51,734 nt of DNA, taken from NCBI GenBank assembly GCA_023439835.1, contig JAEXUW010000010.1, positions 1 through 51,734 of the forward strand, read 5' to 3'. The notes under the pieces were generated by a model. It was given only the letters and a program-made list of their open reading frames with translations. It did not search any database and had not been told where the DNA came from. Within the stretch, counting starts at the first letter, position 1. Each line of letters opens with the position of its first letter. Position numbers and translations under genes: made by a program. This document shows, in pieces, positions 7,430 to 17,300 of this stretch. This stretch comes from Bacillota bacterium. GTDB lineage: Bacteria; Bacillota; Clostridia; Oscillospirales; Ruminococcaceae.

Positions 7430-8263
7430 TCAGTCAAGCATCAGGTTCATTACAAAGGGCTCGCCGTTGTCAAAGTCGTCATAAAGCTTGATGCAGCCGT
7501 GCTTTTCAAAGCCGCAGTTTTCTTCAGGAAAATAAGCGGTTATTTCATTTTTCCCATACAGCCCCATAATATTATGACAGAGAATTTTTTTTGCATCGTT
7601 GTTAAGACAGCAAAGCTCCTGTGCGATAAGCTCATCTTCATTCCACACAAAAGCGTAGCCGACTGGATTTTTGTCAAGCTCAAGCATGAAAATATCACCG
7701 CCCAGCTCATTAAATAGTGAGAAGAGCGAATTCCAATAGCTTGCCGTTCTCCTTATATAATTTGTGTCCTTTACGTTTTGCCGATAAATGAAATCAAGAC
7801 CTTCTATATCGCCCGGCGAGCTTTTTCTGAAGTTGTAATAATTGTCCTTGGCATTACCCAGAGTATATTTTTTCTGATAGCGATTAATCAGCGGCTTATA
7901 GCCCAAATTTTCGTAAAAATGAAACAGCTCACTGTTTTGCGGAATAAGAACAGAAGCGGCGATGCCATGTTCCTTATCGAGCTTTTCTGAATAAGAAATC
8001 AGCTCGCTCATTAGTCCTTTTTTACGATAATCAGGATGAGTGCAGGCTCCGAAAATATACGTCACCTTTCCCAAATTATTCATCTCGAAAGGCAATCTGT
8101 CAAGCATGGATGCAACTTCACCATCCTTTTCAAAAACAAGAATGTTCTGTTTGGCAGACATTTTTTTAATATACCAATCGAAAAAAGCGGTATCCTTCGG
8201 GAATGATATTTCACGAAGACGTCTTATATTTTCCTCATCTTTTTTTTCAGCAAACCTAATCAT
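7430..8263 (-). CDS. GNAT-family N-acetyltransferase
   Basis: The 277-aa protein has an N-terminal GNAT domain (about residues 1-140), including the acetyl-CoA-binding region YIFGACTHPDYRKKGLMSEL, where R/K-K-G-L replaces the usual R-x-x-G-x-G/A. The later block HFYENLGYKPL is also typical. The C-terminal half is probably a second degenerate GNAT-like or sterol-carrier-like domain, as in the Eis group. The substrate cannot be told. GAGG precedes the ATG by 6 nt. The upstream DUF2156 gene ends 7 bases before the start, so the two share a transcript; both adopt acyltransferase folds. Confidence 0.85.
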   Translation of the reverse strand: MIRFAEKKDEENIRRLREISFPKDTAFFDWYIKKMSAKQNILVFEKDGEVASMLDRLPFEMNNLGKVTYIFGACTHPDYRKKGLMSELISYSEKLDKEHGIAASVLIPQNSELFHFYENLGYKPLINRYQKKYTLGNAKDNYYNFRKSSPGDIEGLDFIYRQNVKDTNYIRRTASYWNSLFSLFNELGGDIFMLELDKNPVGYAFVWNEDELIAQELCCLNNDAKKILCHNIMGLYGKNEITAYFPEENCGFEKHGCIKLYDDFDNGEPFVMNLMLD

Positions 8264-8270
8264 AATAACC

Positions 8271-9164
8271 TCATTTTAAAACAGCGTTATAGTTTAATCC
8301 CATTTTTACGGGCTGATACGAAAGCTTAGCTTTTCTAAGCCCTTCAATCCCAAGGTCTTCCTCACGATTGACAAACTCAACCCCTTCAAAATTTTCAAGG
8401 GCGAACTGATTATTTATCATCTGATAAAGTCCGGGGATAGTGTAATCTGCCTTTTCTATATGAACAATAAACATATTCGCAAAAGGCCTTGAGCCTATTG
8501 TAAAGGCAACAACCTTTCCATCAATGCGTATAAGCCCGCCCTTTAAATAAAGCTCGTCAAATTCCTTCAGAGCAATTGAAACCGCGCACGTTTCACCCCA
8601 GAACTCATCCTTTTTTCCTTGCCGATTCATTTCGCACCATGAAAGGTGATAGTCAAAAACATCATGAATGTTTTCGGGCGTTATGCCTTCATAGCTCCAC
8701 CGATTTTCATATTCGGCTTTGAAACGGTTGATGAAATTTCTTTTTGAGTGAAGCTTTTTTCCCTGTAAAGTCATTAGACTTTCCCCTGAATAAATATAAT
8801 CCTCACTGTCACGTTGTTCTGTGAATAAAAATTTATTCGGGAACTGCTCTTCCATACGATTTTTTATTTCTTCATTAAGCGCATAGAGAATAAACTCGTT
8901 GCCTCTCTCTTCGGCATCTTTTTTAAGAGCATCAAGTGCATCTGACATATCACCTGTTCCCAAAGGAACAGTATAAACATTTTCACCGTTTAGCTTTTGT
9001 TTGATAAAGAGGAAATCATTGTTGATGCATATTTGTGTGTCATACTCACATTTCCAGATATATAAATCAACGAAGCAATGCGCACAAAGAGGAGAAGTGA
9101 TTTTATTCAAAACAGCTTCAACCCGGCACTTGTCTTCAATTTTTATTGGTTGAAAATCCAGCAT
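8271..9164 (-). CDS. DUF2156 protein (lysyl-phosphatidylglycerol-synthase-like acyltransferase domain)
   Basis: The roughly 297-aa protein matches the soluble DUF2156 family, which has two GNAT-like folds and is related to the catalytic part of aminoacyl-phosphatidylglycerol synthases. Family features seen are DLYIWKCEYD near residue 40, LQGKKLHSKRNFINRFK mid-protein and the end block GLRKAKLSYQPVKMG. There are no membrane segments, so it is cytosolic. A role in transferring an aminoacyl or acyl group is family-based inference. ATG at 9164 is preferred over GTG at 9176 because GAGGGA lies at the right distance only for the former. It is first in a minus-strand run with the GNAT gene. Confidence 0.8.
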   Translation of the reverse strand: MLDFQPIKIEDKCRVEAVLNKITSPLCAHCFVDLYIWKCEYDTQICINNDFLFIKQKLNGENVYTVPLGTGDMSDALDALKKDAEERGNEFILYALNEEIKNRMEEQFPNKFLFTEQRDSEDYIYSGESLMTLQGKKLHSKRNFINRFKAEYENRWSYEGITPENIHDVFDYHLSWCEMNRQGKKDEFWGETCAVSIALKEFDELYLKGGLIRIDGKVVAFTIGSRPFANMFIVHIEKADYTIPGLYQMINNQFALENFEGVEFVNREEDLGIEGLRKAKLSYQPVKMGLNYNAVLK

Positions 9165-9343
9165 AAATTCCCTCACTCATACATCCTATATCAAAGTATA
9201 GCTTGTCCGTTTTTGTTTAAACTATTACTTGAAAGCATACCAGATTAATATAGTTTTATTTTTTTATATTCTATACTCTTTTTATTGTAATGTCAAGGCG
9301 ATTAAATTACAGATATGTTAATTGTGGAAAAGCTGCGAAATTA

Positions 9344-9376
9344 AATATACGGCGGAAGATTATTCCGCCGTATATT
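9344..9376 (-). terminator. Terminator of the repeat-protein gene
   Basis: A 14-bp perfect stem (9344-9357 with 9363-9376) has a 5-nt loop. The minus-strand tail TTTAATTT is moderately T-rich. It lies 20 bases past the stop of the tandem-repeat protein. Confidence 0.75.
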
Positions 9377-9395
9377 ACAGTTAGTATAATTATAA

Positions 9396-10343
9396 TTAGA
9401 ATCCAAGAAGCTCACTGCTTCTGTAAGTGTTTGCAGCTACTAAATTACCTGTTCCTACGTCTCCTGTTCTTGTTGCGGCAAAACCATATACACCCTCGGG
9501 GAGATTTGTGAATCTGACCTCGAAATTCAATGGTATTTCAATGAAATCGGCAATAGGTAGTTCAACAAAGAAGGTTGCGCCAGAAGCAATAATTTGTGCG
9601 CCGGAGGCATAGACCTGTACTGTTGTAGCGGCTATGCTGTATATGCTGACGGTTGAGGTTACAGCGGCGCCTGATCTGTTATAAATTTCAAGCACAAAGC
9701 TTACAGACTGAGGTGAAAGTCTTGCTATTCCAGTGGTTTTATTAACCGATGAGAATATTTCCAGAGTATCTGAAATTGCTTCGAGTCCGATATCTTCGCT
9801 TAAAACAGCGGCTTCAATAGCGGCAACCTCAGTTTTAATTTCCTCAAGGCCGAAATCTTCGCTTAAAACAGCGGCTTCAATAGCGGCAACCTCAGTTTTA
9901 ATTTCCTCAAGACCGAAATCTTCGCTTAAAACAGCGGCTTCAATAGCAGCAACCTCAGTTTTGATTTCCTCAAGACCGAAATCTTCGCTTAAAACAGCGG
10001 CTTCAATAGCGGCAACCTCAGTTTTAATTTCTTCAAGGCCGAAATCTTCGTTTAGCACAGCGGCTTCAATTGCGGCAACTTCAGTTTTGATTTCAGCAAG
10101 ACCAAAAAGCGGGTTTGTCAGAAGTGCCTGATTTATGCATACCTCCCTTGCGATATTTCTCAGACAAATACTGTCTGGGCAGTATGGAGGAGGACAAGGA
10201 GGGAACGGAGGAGGACATGGAGGAGGACACTTTCTCATATTGTAAACGGTAGTTTCAATATTTTCAAGCTCCTCGACGTTGTTAAACCTTCTGCAAGAGC
10301 AGCAACCGCCGCTTCTTTCAAGTTCGTCATAGTATTTAGCCAT
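9396..10343 (-). CDS. Cys/Pro-rich tandem-repeat protein, putative spore-surface component
   Basis: No named family is recognised. The 315-aa protein has three parts. The first is a Cys-rich start (GGCCSCRRF, then CPPPCPPPFPPCPPPYC, residues about 13-55). The second is five tandem 21-residue units of the form FGLEEIKTEVAAIEAAVLSE (about 79-183) plus a decayed sixth, likely a continuous helix or coiled coil. The third is a C-terminal beta-rich domain (about 200-315) rich in Val/Thr/Ala. There is no signal peptide or membrane segment. The lack of a secretion signal, the Cys-rich head, the repeats and the beta-rich end suggest a spore coat or exosporium protein assembled from the mother cell; the sigma-K-like promoter supports this. 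AAAGGTG precedes the ATG. Confidence 0.75.
   Translation of the reverse strand: MAKYYDELERSGGCCSCRRFNNVEELENIETTVYNMRKCPPPCPPPFPPCPPPYCPDSICLRNIAREVCINQALLTNPLFGLAEIKTEVAAIEAAVLNEDFGLEEIKTEVAAIEAAVLSEDFGLEEIKTEVAAIEAAVLSEDFGLEEIKTEVAAIEAAVLSEDFGLEEIKTEVAAIEAAVLSEDIGLEAISDTLEIFSSVNKTTGIARLSPQSVSFVLEIYNRSGAAVTSTVSIYSIAATTVQVYASGAQIIASGATFFVELPIADFIEIPLNFEVRFTNLPEGVYGFAATRTGDVGTGNLVAANTYRSSELLGF
9793..10107 (-). repeat. Five 63-bp in-frame tandem repeats
   Basis: Units begin at 9793, 9856, 9919, 9982 and 10045, exactly 63 bp apart. The first four are nearly identical and differ mainly at silent positions; the fifth, nearest the protein N-terminus, is the most diverged (AVLNED in place of AVLSED). 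The near-identity implies recent expansion or repeat homogenisation, so copy number may vary between strains. Confidence 0.95.
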
Positions 10344-10387
10344 TATTTATCACCTTTAAATTAAATTTTGTCAGAGAGAACCCTGTA

Positions 10388-10416
10388 TATATTATGCAAA
10401 ACTTGTCGAATGTGTT
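10388..10416 (-). promoter_or_regulatory. Sigma-K-like promoter of the repeat-protein gene
   Basis: On the minus strand AACA, a 16-nt spacer and CATAATATA fit the sigma-K pattern (mACm, 16 nt, CATAnnnTA). It lies 45 bases before the ATG. The -35 part is short, so chance agreement is possible. It fits with a late mother-cell, spore-surface role. Confidence 0.45.
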
Positions 10417-10485
10417 ATTATACTTTTCAACATTTGAATTATTTGATATAATAAATTAACGACAAAACTGAAAGAAGTGATACAA

Positions 10486-11973
10486 ATGTCAAGGTATATA
10501 ATGGCACTGGATCAGGGGACAACAAGCTCAAGAGCAGTAATTTTTGACAAATATCAGAATGTTGTGTCTGTCGGTCAGAATGAATTTGGACAGATATATC
10601 CAAAGCCGGGATGGGTGGAACATGATCCTTTGGAAATTTTTTCTTCTCAATATAAATCACTGGAAGAGTCTTTGTCACAAGCAAGTATCAGCCCGAATGA
10701 AATTGCTGGCATAGGAATAACTAATCAGCGTGAGACAACAATAGTATGGGATGCAAAAACAGGTGAACCCATAACAAATGCAATAGTTTGGCAGTGCAGA
10801 AGAACCTCGCACATATGCTCGGAGCTGATTAATTCAGGATATTCCGAAATGATTTATGACAAAACAGGGCTTGTTATCGACGCATATTTTTCGGCGACAA
10901 AGCTGAAATGGATTCTTGACAATGTTGAGGGAGCAAGAGAAAGAGCAAAAAAGGGAGAGCTTCTCTTCGGCACTGTTGATAGCTGGCTTGTCTGGAAGCT
11001 TACAGCCGGAGGACTTCATATTACCGACTATACTAATGCGTCAAGAACAATGCTTTTCAATATTCATGAGCTTGAGTGGGACGATGAAATTTTAAAGCTT
11101 CTTGATATTCCGCGCTGTATGCTTCCAACGGTTAGAAATTCAAGCGAAATATACGGGAGTATTGAAATAGGCGGTGCTGAAATTCCGATAGCGTCAATAG
11201 CGGGCGACCAGCAGGCGGCACTGTTCGGTCAAACCTGCTTTGACAAGGGAGAGGCAAAAAACACATACGGGACAGGTTGTTTTTTCCTTCTCAATACCGG
11301 TGATACCCCCATAAAAAGCAAGCATAGGCTTCTTACAACTATTGCTATTGGAATAGACGGCAAAATCAGCTATGCGCTTGAGGGAAGCGTTTTTATCGGC
11401 GGTGCGGTTATGCAGTGGCTTCGTGACGAGATGAAGCTTATCGATGATGTGAAAAAGGCAGGTGAAATAGCGGCACAGGTCGCAGACAGCGGCGGCGTGT
11501 ATATAGTTCCCGCCTTCACAGGTCTTGGTGCGCCTTATTGGGATATGTATGCAAGAGGAAGCATATTCGGAATAACAAGAGGAACAAACAGGGCTCATAT
11601 TATTCGTGCGGCAGAGGAAGCAATCGCCCTTCAAACGAATGATTTAATTAAAGCGGTTGAGGCTGACTTAGGCGAGGCGGTTTTTGCGTTGAGAACTGAC
11701 GGCGGAGCAAGCCGTGATAATTTTTTAATGCAGCTTCAGGCGGATATTTCCGATATTACCGTCACTCGCTCGGGAACAGCGGAAACCACTGCTCTGGGTG
11801 CGGCTTTTTTGGCGGGACTTGCCACAGGCTTTTGGACATCAAAAGATGAAATAAAAAGCCAATGGAAGACAGGCGGCATCTTTTCATCGCAAATGGAAAA
11901 GGACAAAAGAAACAGGCTCATATCAGGATGGAAAAAGGCAGTTTCAAGGTCTATGAATTGGAATTGCGACTGA
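10486..11973 (+). CDS. glpK: Glycerol kinase
   Basis: The enzyme phosphorylates glycerol with ATP to sn-glycerol 3-phosphate in the cytosol. The 495-aa FGGY kinase has the N-terminal phosphate-binding block LDQGTTSSRAVIFD, NQRETTIVWD, the glycerol-site region WQCRRT, and the second nucleotide block YGTGCFFLLNTG with GGAVMQWLRD. Length and motifs are normal throughout. ATG at 10486 is preferred over GTG at 10477, since AAAGAAGTG sits upstream of it. No glpF or glpD lies beside it. A TATAAT at 10447 is a plausible -10 box, but its -35 is poor. Confidence 0.96.
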   Translation: MSRYIMALDQGTTSSRAVIFDKYQNVVSVGQNEFGQIYPKPGWVEHDPLEIFSSQYKSLEESLSQASISPNEIAGIGITNQRETTIVWDAKTGEPITNAIVWQCRRTSHICSELINSGYSEMIYDKTGLVIDAYFSATKLKWILDNVEGARERAKKGELLFGTVDSWLVWKLTAGGLHITDYTNASRTMLFNIHELEWDDEILKLLDIPRCMLPTVRNSSEIYGSIEIGGAEIPIASIAGDQQAALFGQTCFDKGEAKNTYGTGCFFLLNTGDTPIKSKHRLLTTIAIGIDGKISYALEGSVFIGGAVMQWLRDEMKLIDDVKKAGEIAAQVADSGGVYIVPAFTGLGAPYWDMYARGSIFGITRGTNRAHIIRAAEEAIALQTNDLIKAVEADLGEAVFALRTDGGASRDNFLMQLQADISDITVTRSGTAETTALGAAFLAGLATGFWTSKDEIKSQWKTGGIFSSQMEKDKRNRLISGWKKAVSRSMNWNCD

Positions 11974-12128
11974 TTTGTGTAATGTGCATTAAAATTTTGT
12001 TGAAAATTATATTAACTGTCAATATGCAAAAAATAATAAATATAATTGCATTGTAATGTAGTAAACATGTGAAATTCCATGAAAAGCAGTGCGTTTTTGC
12101 AGTATTAATGTTTCTAAAATTCAAAGAA

Positions 12129-12144
12129 TGTTATTTAAATAACA
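12129..12144. promoter_or_regulatory. 16-bp perfect palindrome upstream of pckG, Rex-like operator candidate
   Basis: TGTTATTTAAATAACA is a perfect palindrome ending 10 bases before the pckG -35 box. The outer TGTTA/TAACA halves and the 16-bp size agree with the clostridial Rex site (TGTTAA-N4-TTAACA) except for one symmetric base. Rex senses NADH/NAD+, so redox control of PEP carboxykinase is possible; this is inference. Confidence 0.45.
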
Positions 12145-12153
12145 ATTAAGCTA

Positions 12154-12182
12154 TTGACATATTGAAAGAAATAAATTATAAT
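12154..12182 (+). promoter_or_regulatory. Consensus sigma-A promoter of pckG
   Basis: TTGACA (12154-12159), a 17-nt spacer and TATAAT (12177-12182) match the consensus perfectly. The leader is about 60 nt and ends in CGGAGGAG. High expression is expected. Confidence 0.9.
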
Positions 12183-12249
12183 GGTATATGTGGGAAATTT
12201 GTATTTTATACAAAATCCAAAAACATTTTAATACGGAGGAGCAAAAATT

Positions 12250-14031
12250 ATGTTGACAAATAACCCAAACGTACTCAAGTGGGTCGATGAGATGATCGCT
12301 TTCACAAAGCCTGATAAGGTTGTCTGGCTAGACGGAAGCACTGAACAGCTTGAAGCACTAAAGAATGAGGCATGTTCAACCGGCGAGGTTATGGAGCTTA
12401 ATCAGGAAAAGCTTCCCGGATGTTTGTATCATAGAACCGCTGTCAATGACGTTGCACGTGTTGAGGATAGAACCTTTATCTGCTCAAAAAGTCAGGATGA
12501 CGCGGGCCCGACAAACAACTGGTGTGACCCAAAAGAAATGTACGCTAAGCTTACCCCTATGTTTGACGGCGTAATGAAGGGCAGAACAATGTACGTTGTT
12601 CCTTTCTCAATGGGCCCCTTCGGCTCACCTATGGCTAAGGTCGGCGTTGAGCTTACAGACTCAATCTATGTTGTTCTTAACATGGATATCATGACAAGAA
12701 TGGGCAAGAATGCTCTTGACGATTTAGGCGACACTTCAAACGACTTTGTTCGTTGCTTGCACGCTAGAGCTGACATTGACGCTGAAAAGAGATATATCAC
12801 TCACTTCCCTGAGGACAATACCATCTGGTCAATCAACTCAGGCTACGGCGGAAACGTAATTCTCAGCAAAAAGTGCTTTGCTCTTCGTATTGCTTCATAT
12901 CAGGGCAAGAATGAGGGCTGGATGGCTGAGCATATGCTTATCCTCGGAATTGAAAAGCCAAACGGCGATATTAAGTATGTTTCTGCGGCTTTCCCGTCTG
13001 CTTGCGGAAAAACCAACCTTGCAATGCTTATTCCTCCAGAGGGTTATACAAAGAAGGGCTATAAGGTTTGGACAGTCGGCGACGATATCGCATGGCTCAA
13101 GCCCGGTGAGGATGGACGTCTTTGGGCAATCAACCCTGAGAACGGCTTCTTTGGCGTTGCTCCCGGAACAAATGTTAAGTCAAACTTCAACGCTCTTGAA
13201 TCAACAATGAAGAATACAATCTTCACAAATGTTGCTATAAATAACGACGATATGACAGTTTGGTGGGAAGGTCTTGACAAGAATCCTCCAGAGAATGCAA
13301 CAGAGTGGAAGGGCGAAAAGGTAAACGGTAAAGAATTTACTGCTGCCGGCGGAAAGCTCGCACAGCCGAACTCTAGATTTACCGCACCTGCAATCAACTG
13401 TCCTTGTATCAGCTCTGAATTCAACAATCCTAAGGGCGTTCCGATTTCTGCCATCGTATTCGGCGGAAGAAGAGCAAAGACTGCTCCCTTGGTTTATCAG
13501 GCATTTGACTGGCAGCATGGTACTTTTATCGGTGCGACAATGGCTTCTGAAACAACAGCAGCAGCAATCGGTGCGGTTGGTGTAGTACGTCGTGACCCTA
13601 TGGCAATGCTTCCTTTCTGCGGCTATCACATGGGCGATTACTGGGCACACTGGGTTGAAATGGGCAAGAAGCTCGGTGACAAGGCTCCTAAAATCTTCAA
13701 TGTAAACTGGTTCAGAACAGACGATGAAGGTCACTTCATCTGGCCTGGATTTGGCGATAATATGAGAGTGCTTGACTGGATTATTGAGCGTTGCGACGAT
13801 AATGCAGAGGCAGTAGAAACAGCAATCGGATATGAGCCTAAGGCTGAGGATATCAACATTGAAGGCTTAAGCGATATCACTCTTGACACTGTTAAGGGAC
13901 TTCTTTCAGTTGACACAGCTCTTTGGAAGGAAGAAGCAGCAGGAATTCATGAATTCTTTGCTAAGTTCGGCGACAAGCTTCCTAAAGAAATGTCTGAAGA
14001 GCTTTCAAAGCTTGAGGCAAGACTTTCTTAA
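12250..14031 (+). CDS. pckG: GTP-dependent phosphoenolpyruvate carboxykinase
   Basis: The enzyme interconverts oxaloacetate and PEP using GTP/GDP. The 593-aa protein has the GTP-type P-loop FPSACGKTNLAML with the hyper-reactive Cys (about residue 252), the kinase-2 block VGDDIAWL, and substrate/metal blocks NPENGFFGVAPG and FGGRRAKTAPLV. ATP-type enzymes have GLSGTGKTT instead, so the nucleotide class is clear. The consensus promoter, strong ribosome site and own terminator suggest a highly expressed single-gene unit. In fermenting anaerobes it often works towards oxaloacetate; direction cannot be read from sequence. The neighbouring glpK feeds triose phosphate above PEP. Confidence 0.97.
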   Translation: MLTNNPNVLKWVDEMIAFTKPDKVVWLDGSTEQLEALKNEACSTGEVMELNQEKLPGCLYHRTAVNDVARVEDRTFICSKSQDDAGPTNNWCDPKEMYAKLTPMFDGVMKGRTMYVVPFSMGPFGSPMAKVGVELTDSIYVVLNMDIMTRMGKNALDDLGDTSNDFVRCLHARADIDAEKRYITHFPEDNTIWSINSGYGGNVILSKKCFALRIASYQGKNEGWMAEHMLILGIEKPNGDIKYVSAAFPSACGKTNLAMLIPPEGYTKKGYKVWTVGDDIAWLKPGEDGRLWAINPENGFFGVAPGTNVKSNFNALESTMKNTIFTNVAINNDDMTVWWEGLDKNPPENATEWKGEKVNGKEFTAAGGKLAQPNSRFTAPAINCPCISSEFNNPKGVPISAIVFGGRRAKTAPLVYQAFDWQHGTFIGATMASETTAAAIGAVGVVRRDPMAMLPFCGYHMGDYWAHWVEMGKKLGDKAPKIFNVNWFRTDDEGHFIWPGFGDNMRVLDWIIERCDDNAEAVETAIGYEPKAEDINIEGLSDITLDTVKGLLSVDTALWKEEAAGIHEFFAKFGDKLPKEMSEELSKLEARLS

Positions 14032-14062
14032 TAATTTAAACTATAACCTCCAAATAATATTT

Positions 14063-14097
14063 AACCACTCCGAGAATATCGGGGTGGTTATTTTTTT
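14063..14097 (+). terminator. Terminator of pckG
   Basis: An 11-bp stem AACCACTCCGA/TCGGGGTGGTT (one G-U) with loop GAATA is followed by A and seven T. Confidence 0.93.
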
Positions 14098-14219
14098 GCA
14101 TTAACTCAAAAAACATGGTTAGTTTTTATTATATTCATTTTTTGTAGAAAACAAACAAATGCGATAACTTTAGATATATTTTTTTCTCAATTTTAAGCTG
14201 ATTTTTTTTGTCAAAAATA

Positions 14220-14248
14220 ATGACAAAGAGAATGCACCGTGATATAAT
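14220..14248 (+). promoter_or_regulatory. Sigma-A promoter of the large surface protein, with overlapping inverted repeat
   Basis: ATGACA, a 17-nt spacer and TATAAT with extended -10 (TGATATAAT) are present. An inverted repeat TTTGTCA-N7-TGACAAA (14207-14227) overlaps the -35 box, placed where a repressor would block polymerase. Confidence 0.65.
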
Positions 14249-14302
14249 AATAAAGACATACAATTTAAACCATTTTATTGTAACAATTTATGGAGGGATA
14301 AT

Positions 14303-17300
14303 ATGACTAAACAGCATAGCAAGAGGGTCATTAGCTTTTTCACGGCTTTATTGGTTTTCGTGGCACTAATAGTCAGCTATTCGGCGGGGCTTTTCAATGT
14401 TTCTGCGGCTACTGATAGTACACTTTTTTCTGATAACAGCGTGATTTTAGACCTTACACAGGGCCAGATAACAATCACAGCAACCGGATACACACAAAAC
14501 GGTGTTACAACACAGCATTCGGGGCTCTATACTGTTACTGCGAATGGCACCTATACCGCAAATAAGCTTAATGTCAGCGGCTATAACGGTATCATTACAA
14601 TTAAAGACGCTACTTTAATTCCAAACGGTAATGACCAGACAGCAATCACTGTTTCAAACAACAGCGATGTCACCCTCCTTTTTGATAATGTTTCCTTTGA
14701 AAATCAGGTCGCCAACTCTTATCTGTGGGGACTGATAAAGAATTATTATGACTCATTTAGAGGACTTAAGGTAACAGACAGCCGCGTTATAGTGGCAAAG
14801 GCTTTCTCGGATTTCAGCAACGCTTCGATTAGCACAAGCTTTAAGCTCGACACTAAAATCAACATTCAAAACAGCTATGCTTATGTTTACGGAAGTGTTG
14901 AAAAGGTATCTGTAATCACAGGCTCAAGGCTTTATGTATACGGAAAAGTCAATGATTACAATTCAGTTTCTTTTGTAAGCTGTGACACCTCTTGTATATA
15001 TACTAAAGACGGCTTAGGTCTTTTCAACTCGAGAAAGGTCAATATGTATCTTCCGACTAACAGAGTTTTAACGGTTGAGAAGGACTATAACGGTACAAAT
15101 ACTGTCACCGTTCCTACTGATAATTACAACAATTTCAGCGTTTCATTTAAGACGGGTGTTTGGCCTTTGCAAAAGTCCCATTCATTTAACTCAAGCAATA
15201 TCAGGCAGGCAACAGGCTCTGCTTCAACGGCAAACGCAGGCTATGGTTCAATTGCCGTCGCAAACAGAAGTGCTGTATATATGCTGAACAATTCTGATTT
15301 CAGCGACGATTATGTATTCATGCCGCCTATTCTCGTTACAAAAATTAATGCAGTTACTCCAGTGCTGACACTGACCTCAACCTCTCCCGTTACTTATCCG
15401 GGTGAAATAACTTTAACAGCTACTCTTGACAGAGCGGATGCGACAGGAACAGTTGAGTTTTATAACGGCGAAGAGCTTATCGGAAGCTGTGCAGTTTCAG
15501 GTGCAATTGCTTCTCTGTCCGTCAGTGGACTTGATGCAGGCGGATACAGCATAACCGCTATATTTACAAGCTCAAACAACAATTACAATAACGCAACCTC
15601 TCAGGCAACAGATATAACCGTTAACAAGGCTACCCCCACTCTAATGCTTTCAGCGGATAAGGACGTCGAATTTGTGGGTGGAACAATCACTTTGACAGCG
15701 AGCTTGACTTTTGGCGGTTCTCCTTTAGAAATGGGAACGATATACCTTAATGACGAAGCAATGGACTATGTTGCTGACGGCGTATATCAAGCTGACATTT
15801 CAAGTGACAACTATCAAACACTTGCATTAACGGCGGTTGTTGAAGAAACAGCAAACTATAACGGCGTTAGCTCAAGCGAAGTAACAATCGAGTTTTCAGA
15901 ACGTTTCACTTCGATTATTACTCTCGATCCGGTTTCTGATATAACCTATGGCGATACAGTGACATTCACAGCAAGAGTAACAGGATTAACTCCTATGCTT
16001 CCGGTTTATTTTGCAGCGTCAGCAGCACCTTCAGATGACTCCGCTTCTCCTGATGACTCTGGTTCTGACGATTCAGGCACAGACGATTCAACCCCCGATG
16101 ATTCAGACGATTATGACGATTCAGACGATTCAGAAAATGATGACAGCGATATTCCCCCCGTTGTGATGGGAGCTGGAAACGGTCTCGACACAGTAATGTC
16201 AGTTATACCCGGTCCTGCTTTTGGACCCGAGCTTACCGGAACTGTAACCTTCCAAATTGGTGATACAGTAATCGGCACAGTAGATGTGGGACCAGACGGA
16301 ACGGCTTCAATCACTCTTGATAATATCGCACTCCTCACAGCCGGCGGAAAAACAATAACAGCAACCTATAACGGCAACTTTGCATATGCGGTTGCTAACG
16401 CCAGTGAAAGCTTTGAAGTAGAGGCTAAGGAGCTTGATATTGAAGGCTTGACAGCTTTAGATAAGACTTACAGTGAAACAGATTTATCGGTTGCGCTTTC
16501 AGGATATACCTTAAGCGGCATTGTCGGTGATGACGATGTATCCATCGACGGTGAGCTTTCAGCAAGCGTTGATTCTGACTATATGCCAGGCGAAAACGTT
16601 CCTGTAATATTAACAGCAATATCTCTTACAGGCGAAGATGCGTCAAACTATACAATTAACACTCCCGAAATAACCGTTTTGGTTAACAAAGCTGAATTTA
16701 ATCTTTCAAATCTTTCTGTAGCTCCTGAAGATAGGGATTATGACGCTTCGACAACTGTGTATGACTATTCAATAGTATCCACTGAAGGAACTCCGGCAAG
16801 AATATCACAAAATCTCAGCGGAATTGTTCTCGCACTAGCATTTGACAGCAGAAACGCAGGCGTTAGAAACGTTAATGTAATCAGCTATTCAATTCCTTCA
16901 TCAATTACTGATTATTATAATGTTCAAGGCTCATTCACTGTTGGAACGGCTGAGATTTATAAGCTTGGGCTTGGATATGAAGTCATTTTTGCAGAGGATA
17001 AAATCTATGATGGAAACACAGATGTAGTTCTTTCAATTGACACTCTATATGGTGCAATGGAAGGCGAAAGCCCGACTGCAACAGTCACAGGATATTTCTA
17101 TGACAAGAATGCAGGAAACGAGAAGCCGGTTATTATCACAGGAATAACATTAGACGGCGACTGGGATACAAATTACTATATTAATATTTATTATGGAATA
17201 CCAATGGGTGAGTTTGATCCGATAACAAGCACATATTCAAGCACAACCTATATGGGAATTCCCACAGATGAACTGCCCGAGAATGCAATTGACATTATTA

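Noticed and set aside
9793..10107. Regular 63-bp repeats resembling a CRISPR or VNTR array
   Set aside because: The units are contiguous with no unique spacers and stay in frame within a protein, so they are coding tandem repeats.
9733..10131. Long open frame antisense to the repeat-protein gene, itself with 21-residue repeats
   Set aside because: It is a shadow of the 63-bp repeats, whose length is a multiple of three; it has no ribosome site, and the minus-strand gene has a good start, promoter and terminator.
13201..13734. 177-aa minus-strand open frame inside pckG
   Set aside because: It is antisense to highly conserved pckG sequence; its Cys/His-rich composition is an artefact of the opposite strand.
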